64,000 bases of DNA from Daphnia carinata (Eukaryota > Arthropoda > Branchiopoda > Diplostraca > Daphniidae). How positions within the stretch are numbered: position 1 is the stretch's first letter; each line of letters opens with the position of its first letter. The stretch spans positions 2,851,679 to 2,915,678 of the forward strand of contig NC_081338.1 of the NCBI RefSeq assembly GCF_022539665.2, given 5' to 3'. The notes under the pieces are model-generated. The model saw only the letters and a program-made list of their open reading frames with translations, was not told the origin of the DNA and did not search any database. A program made the position numbers and the translations under genes. Of the stretch, positions 1 through 10,604 are shown one piece after another.

Positions 1-859
1 AATGCTTTCAAAGAAGAAGGCAAAAACAACTCTCTCGAATTTTCGTGTATGTATAGTGTATCCCTAAAAGTGGAGAGAAGTTTCGATTATTAGGCACAGA
101 CAAGCCGATGCTAGCTGCAAGGCATTAACACCCCCTTTGCCCGAAAGGAACAGAAAAATTCATGAACATACAAGGTAATGGAATGAATGAATTTTTTTTT
201 TCTTTGACAACGACGACGAGACATCCACCTGGAATGCTCTTGGCGGAAGGTTGAAGTTGAAGAAAACGGCCACACACGCCCGCCACCGATAAGTCTAGGA
301 AAGGAGGGAACTAGAGAACCTTGACCCACTCTCTTCGAAAACTCCTTCGATTTCTTTTCTCTCTCGTCTCTTTCTCACGTATACACATACATTCGAAATA
401 TGTGTGTGAGTGTGTGTGTGTGTGTGTGAGAGAGACACTCCTCCAAAATATCCAGACAACATTACATTTTCATACCGAAATTAGGTCAGATGATTACCTA
501 CGTATAGCCAGTTCACGGGGTCCTTCAAAGTTCTCTCTCCTCGTTCGTTTTCAGTCAGCACAGACAGTCTGACGGCCGGTCTCGGTAATTTGGCAACTTT
601 TTGGCCACTCTGACGCGGTCGTTTGCCTTTTGCTGGCGAATGTAGAAAACAAAAGAAAAGTGCCGTTGCCACACCACACATACAGCTGCTTCGTTGGCTC
701 TGACTTCTCTCACAGCTGATGTGGGCGAGGAAAATCCGCCATTCTCCCGCTCTAGATACGTTGATGCCGTGTGTGTGTGCAACTGCGCCGGTGCGATCTT
801 ATTTTTCCCCTTTTTTGTTTCAGACGGTATTTTTTCCCCCCATTTTCTTGCCAGCAACA
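1..859. other. non-coding left edge, promoter-like
   Basis: No coding exon is recognised here. There is a (GT)n run near 401-430. The stretch from about 545 to 720 is richer in GC and holds a TCAGTC initiator-like element, several GCCAC/TTGCC motifs and a CAGCTG E-box. This would suit a promoter and 5' leader for the candidate plus-strand exon that starts at 860, but that is inference only. Confidence 0.3.
401..430. repeat. (GT)n microsatellite
   Basis: An almost pure TG/GA dinucleotide run, with GAGAGAGA at its right end, in non-coding sequence. Confidence 0.85.
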
Positions 860-936
860 ATGCTCTCGCCACCTATTGGCCATACATTGAAACACATCGT
901 GCCACTGGCAGATTCGCACCAGGTAGCCGAGGAGAG
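860..936 (+). CDS. candidate first coding exon, unknown gene
   Basis: An ATG in a good context (AACA before the ATG) opens 25 codons without a stop. They end at a strong donor, GAGAG|GTAAGA, in phase 2. The peptide begins MLSPPIGHTLKHIVPLADS, which looks like coding sequence, but I do not recognise a family. A possible next exon begins after the acceptor CCATAG at 1081, where phase 2 would continue into VLHARTVPAGRDCLFDPIHQ and onward. The intermediate acceptor at 1001 leads quickly to a stop unless a 10-nt microexon is used. It could be a real gene start or a chance open stretch. Confidence 0.3.
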
Positions 937-1693
937 GTAAGAAAAAAAACAAAAAAAAAAACATGTGTGTCCGTAAATTTTTTATTTTACTTTTTGTTTA
1001 GGGGAAGTGAGGTATGATTAGTCATCGAACGATGCCATCACGTCTTTCGTCTACCTCTACATTAACGATTCCATTGCCATAGTGTGTTACACGCACGGAC
1101 AGTACCTGCGGGAAGAGACTGCCTTTTTGACCCCATTCATCAGTGGACCAAAAAGCAGAATAAGGATGTATTTTTCCGTTTGCTGTTGACCTGCAACCTA
1201 TTTATGCTGTCGAGTCCAAAGTTTCTTCTAGGTGGAATGTTAAAAAGGTTGTATGCGTTTTGCTGGTTTTGCTCATCGTTTTTCAGCACGAAACGACTTG
1301 GCACTGTTCTACTTACTGCTTTCTGTCCCTGGTTTCTGGTTCGTTTGAAATGCATCAGGTCAACAGGTCACAGTGAAAGTACCTGTGTTATAATATCTCA
1401 AAAAGATTTTCATTCACGAACACTTTTCCGAGACTACCATCCATGGAACAGGTTTGGTCGAACTGGAAACACCAGCTTTCTTCTCACGAATGTCGGCAAC
1501 ACCGTGACGTTTATTTGCATGATACTTTCACCTTATAATGAAACCCACCATTCCACTATACAGTTTTTTTTGCCTTGTTTGCAAAAAGTCTAATATCTGT
1601 CGGTTCGACAAATCTACACGAACAAGATTTTTCGTTCTGTTTACACGTTTGATTGACGTTTTGTCCTCCTATTTTGTTCTTTCTTGAATTTAG

Positions 1694-1780
1694 ACATAGC
1701 ACTTTTCCAACGGCGATACACCGTTGTTCAATATCGTTGGAAACGCCACGACAGGACATTTTGGCTAATCTCCTATAACG
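1694..1780 (+). CDS. candidate internal exon, weak MBT-like match
   Basis: This 87-nt segment is bounded by TGAATTTAG| and a strong donor CG|GTAAGTGG. In one frame it is open and reads YTVVQYRWKRHDRTFWLISY. Spliced in phase to an acceptor at 1874 (CATATTAG|), it would continue into DAVLEAKPVGW and then reach a TGA after about 16 codons. The order Y...D..FW...PVGW resembles the end of an MBT repeat (Sfmbt or L(3)mbt family). However, the gap between FW and PVGW is about 12 residues, where about 9 is usual. It may be a decayed MBT fragment or a coincidence. Confidence 0.2.
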
Positions 1781-2524
1781 GTAAGTGGTTGAATCTCAGC
1801 CAGGAAATTTTCGATTCTGATTTGTCTTGTTTCATTTTTATGGTAAACATGTGTTGCGTCTGTTGTCCATATTAGATGCCGTTCTGGAAGCAAAACCGGT
1901 TGGATGGCGCCATCAAACTGCATGACCAACCCTCGCCACGTAAAATCTCTGTGTCATAACTGGCTATATCAAGTTAGTGAGTATGTGATAAAAGCACTTA
2001 ATATTTTCTACATCTTATCGTAGTGTTTATCCCTGTGATAATTCGTACCGACATATGGTCTCTGACTGTTGTGTAGAAATTCTTTCAATAGCTTGGTAGA
2101 CGTGTGTATACCATTTACTTCGTTGCCTCATCATGTTAAGCTTGAATTTATCTTGATTCACTTTATTGCAACATTACATTATGCAACCTTGCAGACAGTT
2201 ATCCGCTCTAATTCGATCAATGATGACCGAACACTGAAAAAAAAAGTCGAAAGTTTCACTTACGTACATGCACGTTCTTACGTCTATTGTGTTACTTTTG
2301 AAATGTACCCATTATTTGACACGGATATGCTACGGTTGTACTTGATGGCTATAACACTTGAGTTATATGCCTCTTTAATATAAAGGGGCAGATCATGTAG
2401 TACGCAATTAAGACGGCTACAGTACACAGCAAGTGAGTAGCGAAATTAGACCACATGACTGAACAAGTAGGCTGGTCAATTGGTTAGATTGTGTGGCTTC
2501 CATCTTTGTATCCCTTTCCCCCAG

Positions 2525-2690
2525 ACGTATTTTTTCCGAAAACAAAATTCAAAGGAAGGGAGAGAGTAAGCAGAAAAAAGAAGATAAAAAACATGAAGTC
2601 ATACTGTACAAACCATTCCTTGAAGTGGCAGACGATGCACATAACACAGCCAAACCCAGTCCAACACGGTACAAAAAGTCGCAATCAACG
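2525..2690 (+). CDS. candidate internal exon, Lys/Glu-rich
   Basis: This 166-nt segment lies between a pyrimidine-rich acceptor (CTTTCCCCCAG|) and a good donor (ACG|GTGAGT). One frame is open throughout, with a basic KQKKEDKK stretch followed by HEVILYKPFLEVADD and SPTRYKKSQST. The family is not recognised. Because the flanking junctions are good and the frame is open, it may be a true exon of the same unidentified gene, but neither neighbouring exon could be joined with confidence. Confidence 0.25.
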
Positions 2691-3582
2691 GTGAGTTGAA
2701 TATGGCAATCTATTTTGGTTGTAGTGTACCAAAGAAAGGGTGTGTATTTCTCGCAATATACAAATCACGAAGGCAAATTATAAGAACAAACAACTCAACA
2801 AGATACTTTCAGATAATTCACTTTCACATCCTGCCTCCTGTTTTTAGTCGAGGTTTTAAAACAACTCTAATTTCCGTTTTATGACATATACAATATAGAT
2901 GTATAACACGATTATGATGTTGTCGGCGGGAGCTTGGGTTATTTTTGTCAAAATTTTGATAAAGAAAAAAATCCAAATTCTGTACAGACATAATCGCACG
3001 AACATACAAGCAGTCACATAACGCGTCTTTAACAAATAACATGAACAACAGTCCACACCACCGAATAAAAAAAAAAATGATTCCAAAAATTCCGAAGAAC
3101 GTTATCGCTTAAAAAGTGAAAATCTTTTAAATCTATTTTCAACACGAAATTTTCTTCGATAGTCAGCAGCGTCACCTATGTACAAAAAGAAACAAGAGAA
3201 AACTGCCACACATGCAAACGATGGCTAATAACACGTAACGCACGATACGCAACATGTACCTTTGAGGCGATGGTGATTTTAAAAAATAAAGCAATCAACC
3301 AATGTGTTTATCAACTATCAATTTCGTACCGAAATTGGCAAATTATGTTTATCAATATCAAACAACAAAAAATCAGATTGGCTTTCACGATCCGCAGAGA
3401 ATTGAACTTTTTCAAAAAGAAATAAAAGAACTATAAAACAGGATTTCTTTAGCTTACTCCGATTCTGTACGCTTCTAAATGGCGGTGGCGTCTTGAAGAA
3501 AAAAAATATTATGTAAAAATTTGTCGCATATGAATTATGAGAAAAATATTAAGGAAAAAAAAAGGATGATAATGAAAACCCT

Positions 3583-6500
3583 TCAGAGCCAACCCTGGAA
3601 GGGCTGTTGCAGGCCGAGACCCGACGAGAAGGTTGGAGGGTATGCGGCGGGCGAGCCCAGCAAGCCCGGCTGATGGAGCATCATTGAAGGATGATGAGGG
3701 TTTCTCAACAACAGTTCCTCCTGTTGGCGATGCTGCAACTGTTGATACAACGCCGATGATTGTGCGTGCTCGGCCAATGGATGGTGTGGATGAGAAGGAG
3801 GAGGTTGGAAATCGCCAAAAGCTGGCGTCATATTCAAGCCGGGAGTCCCAGGACCAAAATGATGGTTTCCAGATGCTGCTGCGTATTGGTGATGTGCAGA
3901 CAATGAGGAACCTTGGTGAGCCGGTGGTGGAAGACCAGACGCTGATGGTGCAGTCTGCGATGCCCCTCTATGCCTCTCGTACAGCGAAGCCGGGAGGTTA
4001 TCATTTCCTGCAACGTTATTACCGGTTCCAGCCGCTGATGGCGGAGCTAGTCCTTGCACATTGTAATTAAAGGCGCTACCGGGAGCGGGAGCCGGAGCTG
4101 ATTCCACAACAGCCGGGCGAGATTTTTCTCTTGCTTGTGAAGTTCGGGATTGTGGAGCAACGCTTGCATTAGGTTGCTGCTGCTGCTGTTGCGTTCGATT
4201 TGACGCTGCAGTAGAAGGTATGTTATTGTCCAGTGTCAAAGATGGGGCCCAAGGGGGCGTGGGACGCGATAATGGATTCCGGCCAAACATGCTCGGATTA
4301 CCAGCTAATGGATCGAGCCCACTAAACAGTAAACTTCCTCCCATATGATGATGGTGATGATGCGGATCATAACCGAGACTCGAAGGGAACGGGTTGCTTC
4401 CCGATGCCGCACGTCCGTATGGAGTGTTGGGCGTTGACACTGCTGGGGCGTTGGCTGGAACCTGTTCGGGCCGGGTATTCCACATGAAATTGTGATTGCC
4501 CGGTTCGAAACTGTTGAGTCCTGCTCCGTGATGAAATACTTGACTAGGTCGACTTTGTGGTTGCTGCGGAGCTTGCTGTTGCTGATGGGAAACTTGTTGT
4601 TGTTGTTGTGAATGTTGCTGCTGTTGGTGTTGCTGTGGCTGAGGTTGTGTCTGAGGTGGATGATGTTGCTGTGGTGGCTGTTGCTGTGGCTGCTGGATAG
4701 GTTGTGGCTGGCCTCTGTACGCAGGATTGGCCTGGGCATAGAAAGAACCGGGTTGGTTCGAATAAGCCGCCGCTGCTGCCGCAGCTGCGGCGGCTGCGTT
4801 ATTGTACGTCATCATGTGAGACGGCGTGTCTTGCAAGTTGCCACCCGATGACCGACTCGATGAAATAGATGTGGCAGGGCTTTGCGTCATTTGTGACCCA
4901 GAAAACGCAGGACTCGCCGAAACTAAACTGCTGTTTCGCTCAGCCGATGACGCAGCTGAAGCGGATTGCGATGGATAGGAGTAACCCATGTTGGTTGTCA
5001 TCGGAATTGGGATGGACTGCTGTTGCTGCTGCTGCTGCTGTTGTTGTTGCTGTTGTTGTTGTAGATGCTGCTGCTGCTGTTGTTGCTGGTGTTGTTGTTG
5101 CTGTAGCTGTTGTTGTTGCTGCTGCTGGGCATGACTTCGTTTGGAATGGTGCTGCTGCTGCTGTTGATGGTGCTGATTAAATTGTGGTTGCGCAATCTCG
5201 GGGTTGGGGGCATGTGTAGCAACCGTTCCAGCTGGAATCCGGGCTACGATTTGCGATAAGCTGGCCAGATTTCCGGGTAACGGGTTGGCAACATTCTGAC
5301 CATAATGAGAATACTGGTTGTATTGGCCGAGATTGGGCTGCGATTCCTGCTGCTGTTGCGGTATCGATTGAGGCTGTTGCTGCGGTGGTGCATGGTGACC
5401 CGGATGTCCTGATCGTACACCAGTATAATCAGCTGGGCTAAAATTGCTAAAATTGGTTTGTGGTTGATTCATAATGCGCGGATCGTGCACCTGGGGTCCA
5501 GGCTGTCGAACGGCATGAATCGGTGTAGGAGTAACTATTGGACTGGGTGAAATGTGTGCCATTCCTGGAGTTGATCTCTTTTTCAGTGGGTAAGAGTCTG
5601 TTTGTTTTTCTGGTTCGGCAACTACCCTATGACTAGTTTCTGCTTGGAACGCTGGTTGAATGTGTTGTGTTGGTACTGGCTGTGGCGCAGAGGACTGTTG
5701 CGGTTGGGATGGGTGTTGCTGTGGATGATGTGGTTCCATCAAAGGTGGTCGAAGTGTCTCACTCTGAAGTACATGGTCATTAGGCGAATTAGGTCCGGTT
5801 CCACTACTGTTACTATGACAGCTCGGGCTTTTAACATGAATGGGCGAGGCCCCTTTTTGCATGTCTTGATAGAAACCCACTTTGATCGGATGCAGGGGCA
5901 CCGACGGGCTGAACGATTGAGTTTCAGGTGTGAGGGGAGAGCGTATTGCAGGATTATCAGCGGCTGAGTAACGATTGTTTTGTCCACCCCAGCCACCACC
6001 TGGCGTCGAAGGCGATCTGATACTCTCAGCAGACGCTGGCGAGTTGATACTTCCGAGGCTATCAGCCGGGCTTGATGGATCCATCATGTGTCGACTCTCT
6101 TCAGCAGCACTATCTTCGCTCATCACTTCTTTTTGGGTGGGAACCGGCTCCAACTTCCCAATCGGCGGATCTTTTTTCTCCAAACGTGCATACCAGGGCA
6201 AGTCTTTATTGCCTTCTTGAGGCTGTCCAGTTCCTTTTTTGGCAGGTGGACCCTGGGTCCTAGTTTCATGAGTTTCTGATATTTGCCGCTTAATCGGATT
6301 CTTAGGCGCTCCAAAAGCTCGAAACCAAGCAGATAGATTTGGTGTGGCACTATGCTTCACTTCAGCGACGGGTTCCGTTACTTTCGGTTCGACAACTTCA
6401 GTAGGCTCAGCTACCGGGTTCTCTTGTTCAGCTTGTTTAGCGGATTCTTCAACTTCCGCAGGCTCTTTTTCCTCTAGAGTTCGATTGGAACCTATGTCAC

Positions 6501-9500
6501 TCAACAGCACGGTGCCTAAACTCAACTGAGCTTTTTGTATAGTTTCCGTCTGTTTCTGTAGAGCACTGCTTCTGCTTTCTTTTATTTTGGCTATCACAGA
6601 ACTTAGTTTCGATTCGTCCGGACGACTCACTTTGGAGACTTTGGATTTTCCACCAGGTTGAAGACGATCAAATGGTTTACGGGCTGGTTTTTCTTTCTCT
6701 TTTGCCACATTAGACGCACTTTTCCCATTATCCCCAGTTGGAGGTGGTGGGGGTGATGGAGGTGTTTCTTTTGCCACCTTGTCGCAAGGTGTCTCGAATA
6801 AGCTGTCCATCAATTTTTCCTTTTTCAGCTTCTTCTTCTTGCGTTTCATTAGCGTGTCGTGCTCTTCTTTGCTCTCGACAGGCAATCGACCTTTGCTTGC
6901 CAAAATGAGTAACCCTTTCTTTTTGTGCTGCTCGGACTTGTTCTTCTTGGGAGATTTGGATGGTGATGCACACTCACTTTTCCCTCGTCCTTGTTTTCTA
7001 TATTCTTCTTCGACACTCACGGAAAGTGTTTCAAACTCTTCTGGTGTCACTTTTTCACCAGAGGAGCTGTTACCAGATGAATATTCAGGAAATTTGGGCG
7101 TGTCGTCAAGCCATTTTTTCATGTCCTTTTTCATCAGAGAAATATATTTAGCAACAACTGATTATAGCTCATTAAAAACCATACTTTTAGCGTTTGTTCC
7201 GTTGCAGCTGCCAGGGCGTTCAAGGCTTCGAGATTTCGACCTCCAGCAATAGGTTTCTTGATCTTGCCTTTTTTCTTATCAATCTTTTCCTGGACCTATA
7301 ATGAAGTTTAGGACACGTCTTTCAGGTAAGTAACTTATGATCACTACCTTGGGTTTGTTTGTTTTCCTGTTCTTTGAATCAGGTTCGGAGGAGTCTGGCG
7401 ATGGCGTATCCCACACATCCTCAGTTTTCAGTTTGACCTTGTTGGCTGCGGTTGTAGTAGATTTAGGATTAGATCGATTTCCCGATCCGGAAAAAGCCTG
7501 AGCTAGTTTCATGAGACCACCCCTCTTCCTCGCATCTGGAACTCCAGACTTGTGTTTCTGATGATTAGATTCATCAGATGCAGTGCTACAATCCGACTCG
7601 GAACCGCTGGGTATCGGATCGGGTTCATAAACTGAATTGAGATATCTTGAGGACAGCACGCGAAACTCATCGGCCAAGCTTTCGACCATAAACGAGTACT
7701 CTAAAATATCAAATAAAAAACTGTAATAGGATTGAAGGCATACTTAAACCAACACGAATAATTACCGCTTTCGGGTCCATTGTACTTTTTACAGTTATCA
7801 ACGATCAGATCAAAATCCGACATAAACTCGTTGACCGACTGGTAGTACTTTGTAGAAACCCGTTGTTCCATTTTTTCCAGATCCATCGGTTGGCTGATTT
7901 TAGTGTAATAATCTGGCGCAAAGTCCTCGTCGACTGGATCCAGAAACGGCCAAGCGTCAGGATGGTTCTTGATTTGCTCCAGAATTTTGTACATGCCAAT
8001 TTTGGCCTCGTCTGTGGTAGCACTCAACCTATAGCCAGCAAATATTGGCGTAAAGAACAAGCAAATCATGATATTTCTTTACTGGGACTTACGCAGTGAC
8101 AACCCTTCGGTATTTAACGCCCCCATTCTCAACGTGATTCATGGTGGTATCGATGACGGACGAAAGAGAATTGTTAGTCTGCCTTCCTTTTTTACTGTTA
8201 CTTTTAGCTGCCAAGGTATTGTTGGTATCTCCCGCGACGGTTGTATTCTTATTGGATTTCGTATCGAATTTTTCAACAACATTCTTTTCGGGTCGCTCTG
8301 ACTTCTTTATTGGCTTGTTTTCAGATTCTTGCTTAGGCGTTTTAGACGGTTTGTTTGAGGTAGAACGTTCCATTTTCTCTGGGTTATGGTTTTTTTCTGA
8401 CAACGATGTCTCTTTCTTGGCAGGCTTTTCCACAGTTATATCACTCCTATCCGTTTTTTCCGTGGCTTTTTCTGCATATAAGACTCGTTGCTATTTCGTT
8501 ATTATAATATTGTTTATTACTGTGTTTACCTAAAACAGATGAATCTACACTACTGGTCCGAGTCGGAACACTCCTGGTCGATTCGAAACTGCTAAAGAGA
8601 TCCACATTATCACGAGAAATTTCGCGGAGTAGGGCACGGGTAGCTCGATCCGCTTTGTTTCTTAGCATTAACCTAGATCAAATAGAAAATGTAAGTAAAA
8701 CATGCTTTGAATTCCTACACTTAGCATACTACCATTCATCCTCATCAATTTTCTTGGACTTGGACTTTGGTGGGGCCTCTGGTGGAGTAACAACAACGTC
8801 ATCTTTACTGTTGTGGTCATCGTCAGCATTTGTTTCGGAATGAAGTAATTCAGCTTGTATTGCTACCGCTACAATTCGATCTTGTTCTTCACGTTGTTGT
8901 TTTAACTTTTCGATTCGGGTTGATGCTCGACGTGGAGCGGCATCGGACATTCGTTTCCTAAAATGTGAACAATAATGTTTTAGTTTTCTAAAATCAGTGG
9001 AATAAACAAATAACGGGACCTTTGTTGGCGCTCTTTTTCTGCAAATAGATTAGGGATTTCTGGCAAAAAATCCTCCTTCAGAGTACGATATAAATTTTTT
9101 TCATTTTTTGAAGTTGCTATTGACAATGAATCACACAATTCACTCCAATCTTCTTCCGTAAAACACGCAACCTATAATGCAAAATATGTAATTTAGGTAT
9201 AATTAAACGATTATTTAAGATGCGATATTGAATTACCGTCCATGGTCCACGTACAGGCGCGATTTCTTTGCCCAGCTTTTTCTTGCCCTTCTTTTTCGAT
9301 TTATCCACCTCTTCTTCTTCATTAATAAGCGCGTTTTCCTCCTTGTAAAGCCGTGTACCGTAAAAATACCAGTACGCTGCCTTGTTGTCATCGTATCCCA
9401 GCGGTTCAACTCTTAGGCTATCGGCTTCCAAATTTTTCAACACTTCCATCACATCATCGGCTTCAAGTCGACAATCGCACAAAAAATGCAGTATTTCCAC

Positions 9501-9998
9501 TTTTGTCCTCAAAGGAAGGAAACGAAAGTCCACATCAGAATTGAAGGGATTTTTCTTCCCGTCTTGGAACTTTTGCCTGAAGAGGCGGCGAAGGAACATT
9601 TGATAATTGGAGGAAGTCACATCACCAGTGCCCATACAACCATTCAACAATCGCACAATCAAGTCTTGAATAAGGCTGCTGCCCATGTCTTCAGCTCCAT
9701 CAGTCAAAAGTGCTTCCTCGAGTTCCTAAAGTAACAATACATCCATATTATTTTTTAAATGAGTAGCTAAAAGATAGCAATATGTGGAGCATCAGACAAA
9801 TAACAGACGACATCTTTATACAAGTTCAATAAAACTAGTACCTCAATATCAAAGTCCACAAGACTGAACGCTGCCCTAAACAGTGAACAGAAATGAGCAA
9901 TGCTTGGGACTTCATACCACGATTGAATATCTAAAAAAAAAAAATTATTATTAAGACTTTCGTTACCAACAACAACGGGGTCAAGAAATACCTTCCAT
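3583..9998 (-). CDS. Cecr2: CECR2-like bromodomain chromatin-remodelling protein
   Basis: This is the CECR2 regulatory subunit, which in other animals partners ISWI ATPases (CERF complex) in the nucleus. Eleven coding exons, in transcript order: 9992-9998, 9842-9930, 9237-9725, 9020-9171, 8733-8957, 8530-8672, 8093-8471, 7766-8028, 7348-7700, 7185-7295 and 3583-7125, giving about 1917 codons. The first exon supplies only ATG GAA G. The N-terminus ([16 protein letters not shown], then [22 protein letters not shown] and [20 protein letters not shown]) is the DDT-like CECR2 region. A bromodomain lies at about residues 500-600, with the WPF shelf ([18 protein letters not shown]) and the acetyl-lysine-binding Asn in KKYN. 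The last exon of 1181 codons is a low-complexity tail rich in Gln, Pro, Ser and His, with poly-Gln, poly-Ala and His runs. The gene is divergent from TTC17. The identity is firm; single exon edges are hand-called. Confidence 0.93.
4560..4800 (-). repeat. CECR2 Gln/Pro/His-rich and poly-Ala coding repeats
   Basis: Within the last CECR2 exon, impure CAG/CAA codon runs encode mixed Gln, Pro and His. A GCN run at about 4766-4799 encodes roughly twelve consecutive Ala residues. A separate run of six His codons lies near 4340-4360. The mixed codons suggest selection or interruption rather than fresh slippage alone. Confidence 0.85.
5013..5135 (-). repeat. CECR2 long poly-glutamine tract
   Basis: About 120 bp of TGC/TTG/TGT units on the plus strand read as CAG/CAA on the coding strand. 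They encode a nearly pure Gln tract broken by a few His and Leu residues. A shorter Gln run follows at about 5150-5170. This is a coding microsatellite that is likely to vary in length between individuals. Confidence 0.9.
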
Positions 9999-10604
9999 TT
10001 TAACACTTGTACAGCATATACTTGCTGCTCAACAAACTGGTCAGCCTAAGAGTGACATAAGAAGAATGTCGAAATGCTTGGCTTCTCAATTTAAATAGAT
10101 TCACTTTAAAATTGGCTAACGAATGAAATCGCGCGTCAGGTGTATGGGCTAATTATCTCCTGACACTGCCCATAGGGAGGGAGATATGTAGATCAAATCA
10201 CAAACATGTCGGAATCTTATTGTTCACAGAACGGAGATTGGTTGCTATTTGAAAACAACAAATGCGAGCCCAAACTAATGTTTTTTAGCGTTCTGTTTAC
10301 ACGGCAACGGAAGAGTTGCACTGGGCAAAAAAATCTTCACTCTTGATCAGCGCCATATTGAAAATAATTTGATCGATAACTTGTTATTGTTATGCGTCCA
10401 GTCGCATCGATAGTTAACGGTATCGATAACTACGTTAAAATAATTTTAGGCGCCACCGCTAAAGCATGCTTTGCTTATTCTTGGTTGCGTAGAAGAACAA
10501 GTAAAAAGTTCTCAATAGATGGCGTTAAAGCGTAAACATTATGAATTCATCTTGATAATTTGTTTTGTACCACCGTTCGATGTTACCATTGGTCATTGTG
10601 CCGA
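9999..10604. promoter_or_regulatory. divergent CECR2/TTC17 promoter interval
   Basis: Only about 600 bp separate the two start codons, which face away from each other. The interval holds a cluster of ATCGAT elements: GATCGATAAC near 10371, CATCGATAG near 10405 and TATCGATA at 10421-10428. It has no obvious TATA box. This resembles the DREF-type housekeeping promoters known from insects. The 5' UTRs of both genes must also lie here. Confidence 0.6.
10421..10428. promoter_or_regulatory. DRE motif (TATCGATA)
   Basis: A perfect palindromic TATCGATA, the core of the insect DREF-binding element. It is flanked within 60 bp by two further ATCGAT cores and sits between divergent genes. Use by a crustacean DREF is inferred. 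Confidence 0.55.

Larger units (their letters stand above)
937..3582. other. mostly non-coding, with isolated exon-like segments
   Basis: This AT-rich stretch lies downstream of CECR2, which is transcribed toward it, so its right part should hold the CECR2 3' UTR. I see no obvious minus-strand polyadenylation signal close to the stop codon. Two splice-bounded plus-strand open segments (1694-1780 and 2525-2690) are listed separately. A third acceptor-led open segment begins near 2195. I could not join them into one continuous reading frame. Confidence 0.35.

Noticed and set aside
3633-4070. 145-codon plus-strand ORF opposite CECR2
   Set aside because: It is a mirror of the Gln/Pro/His-rich CECR2 coding exon on the other strand; no independent support.
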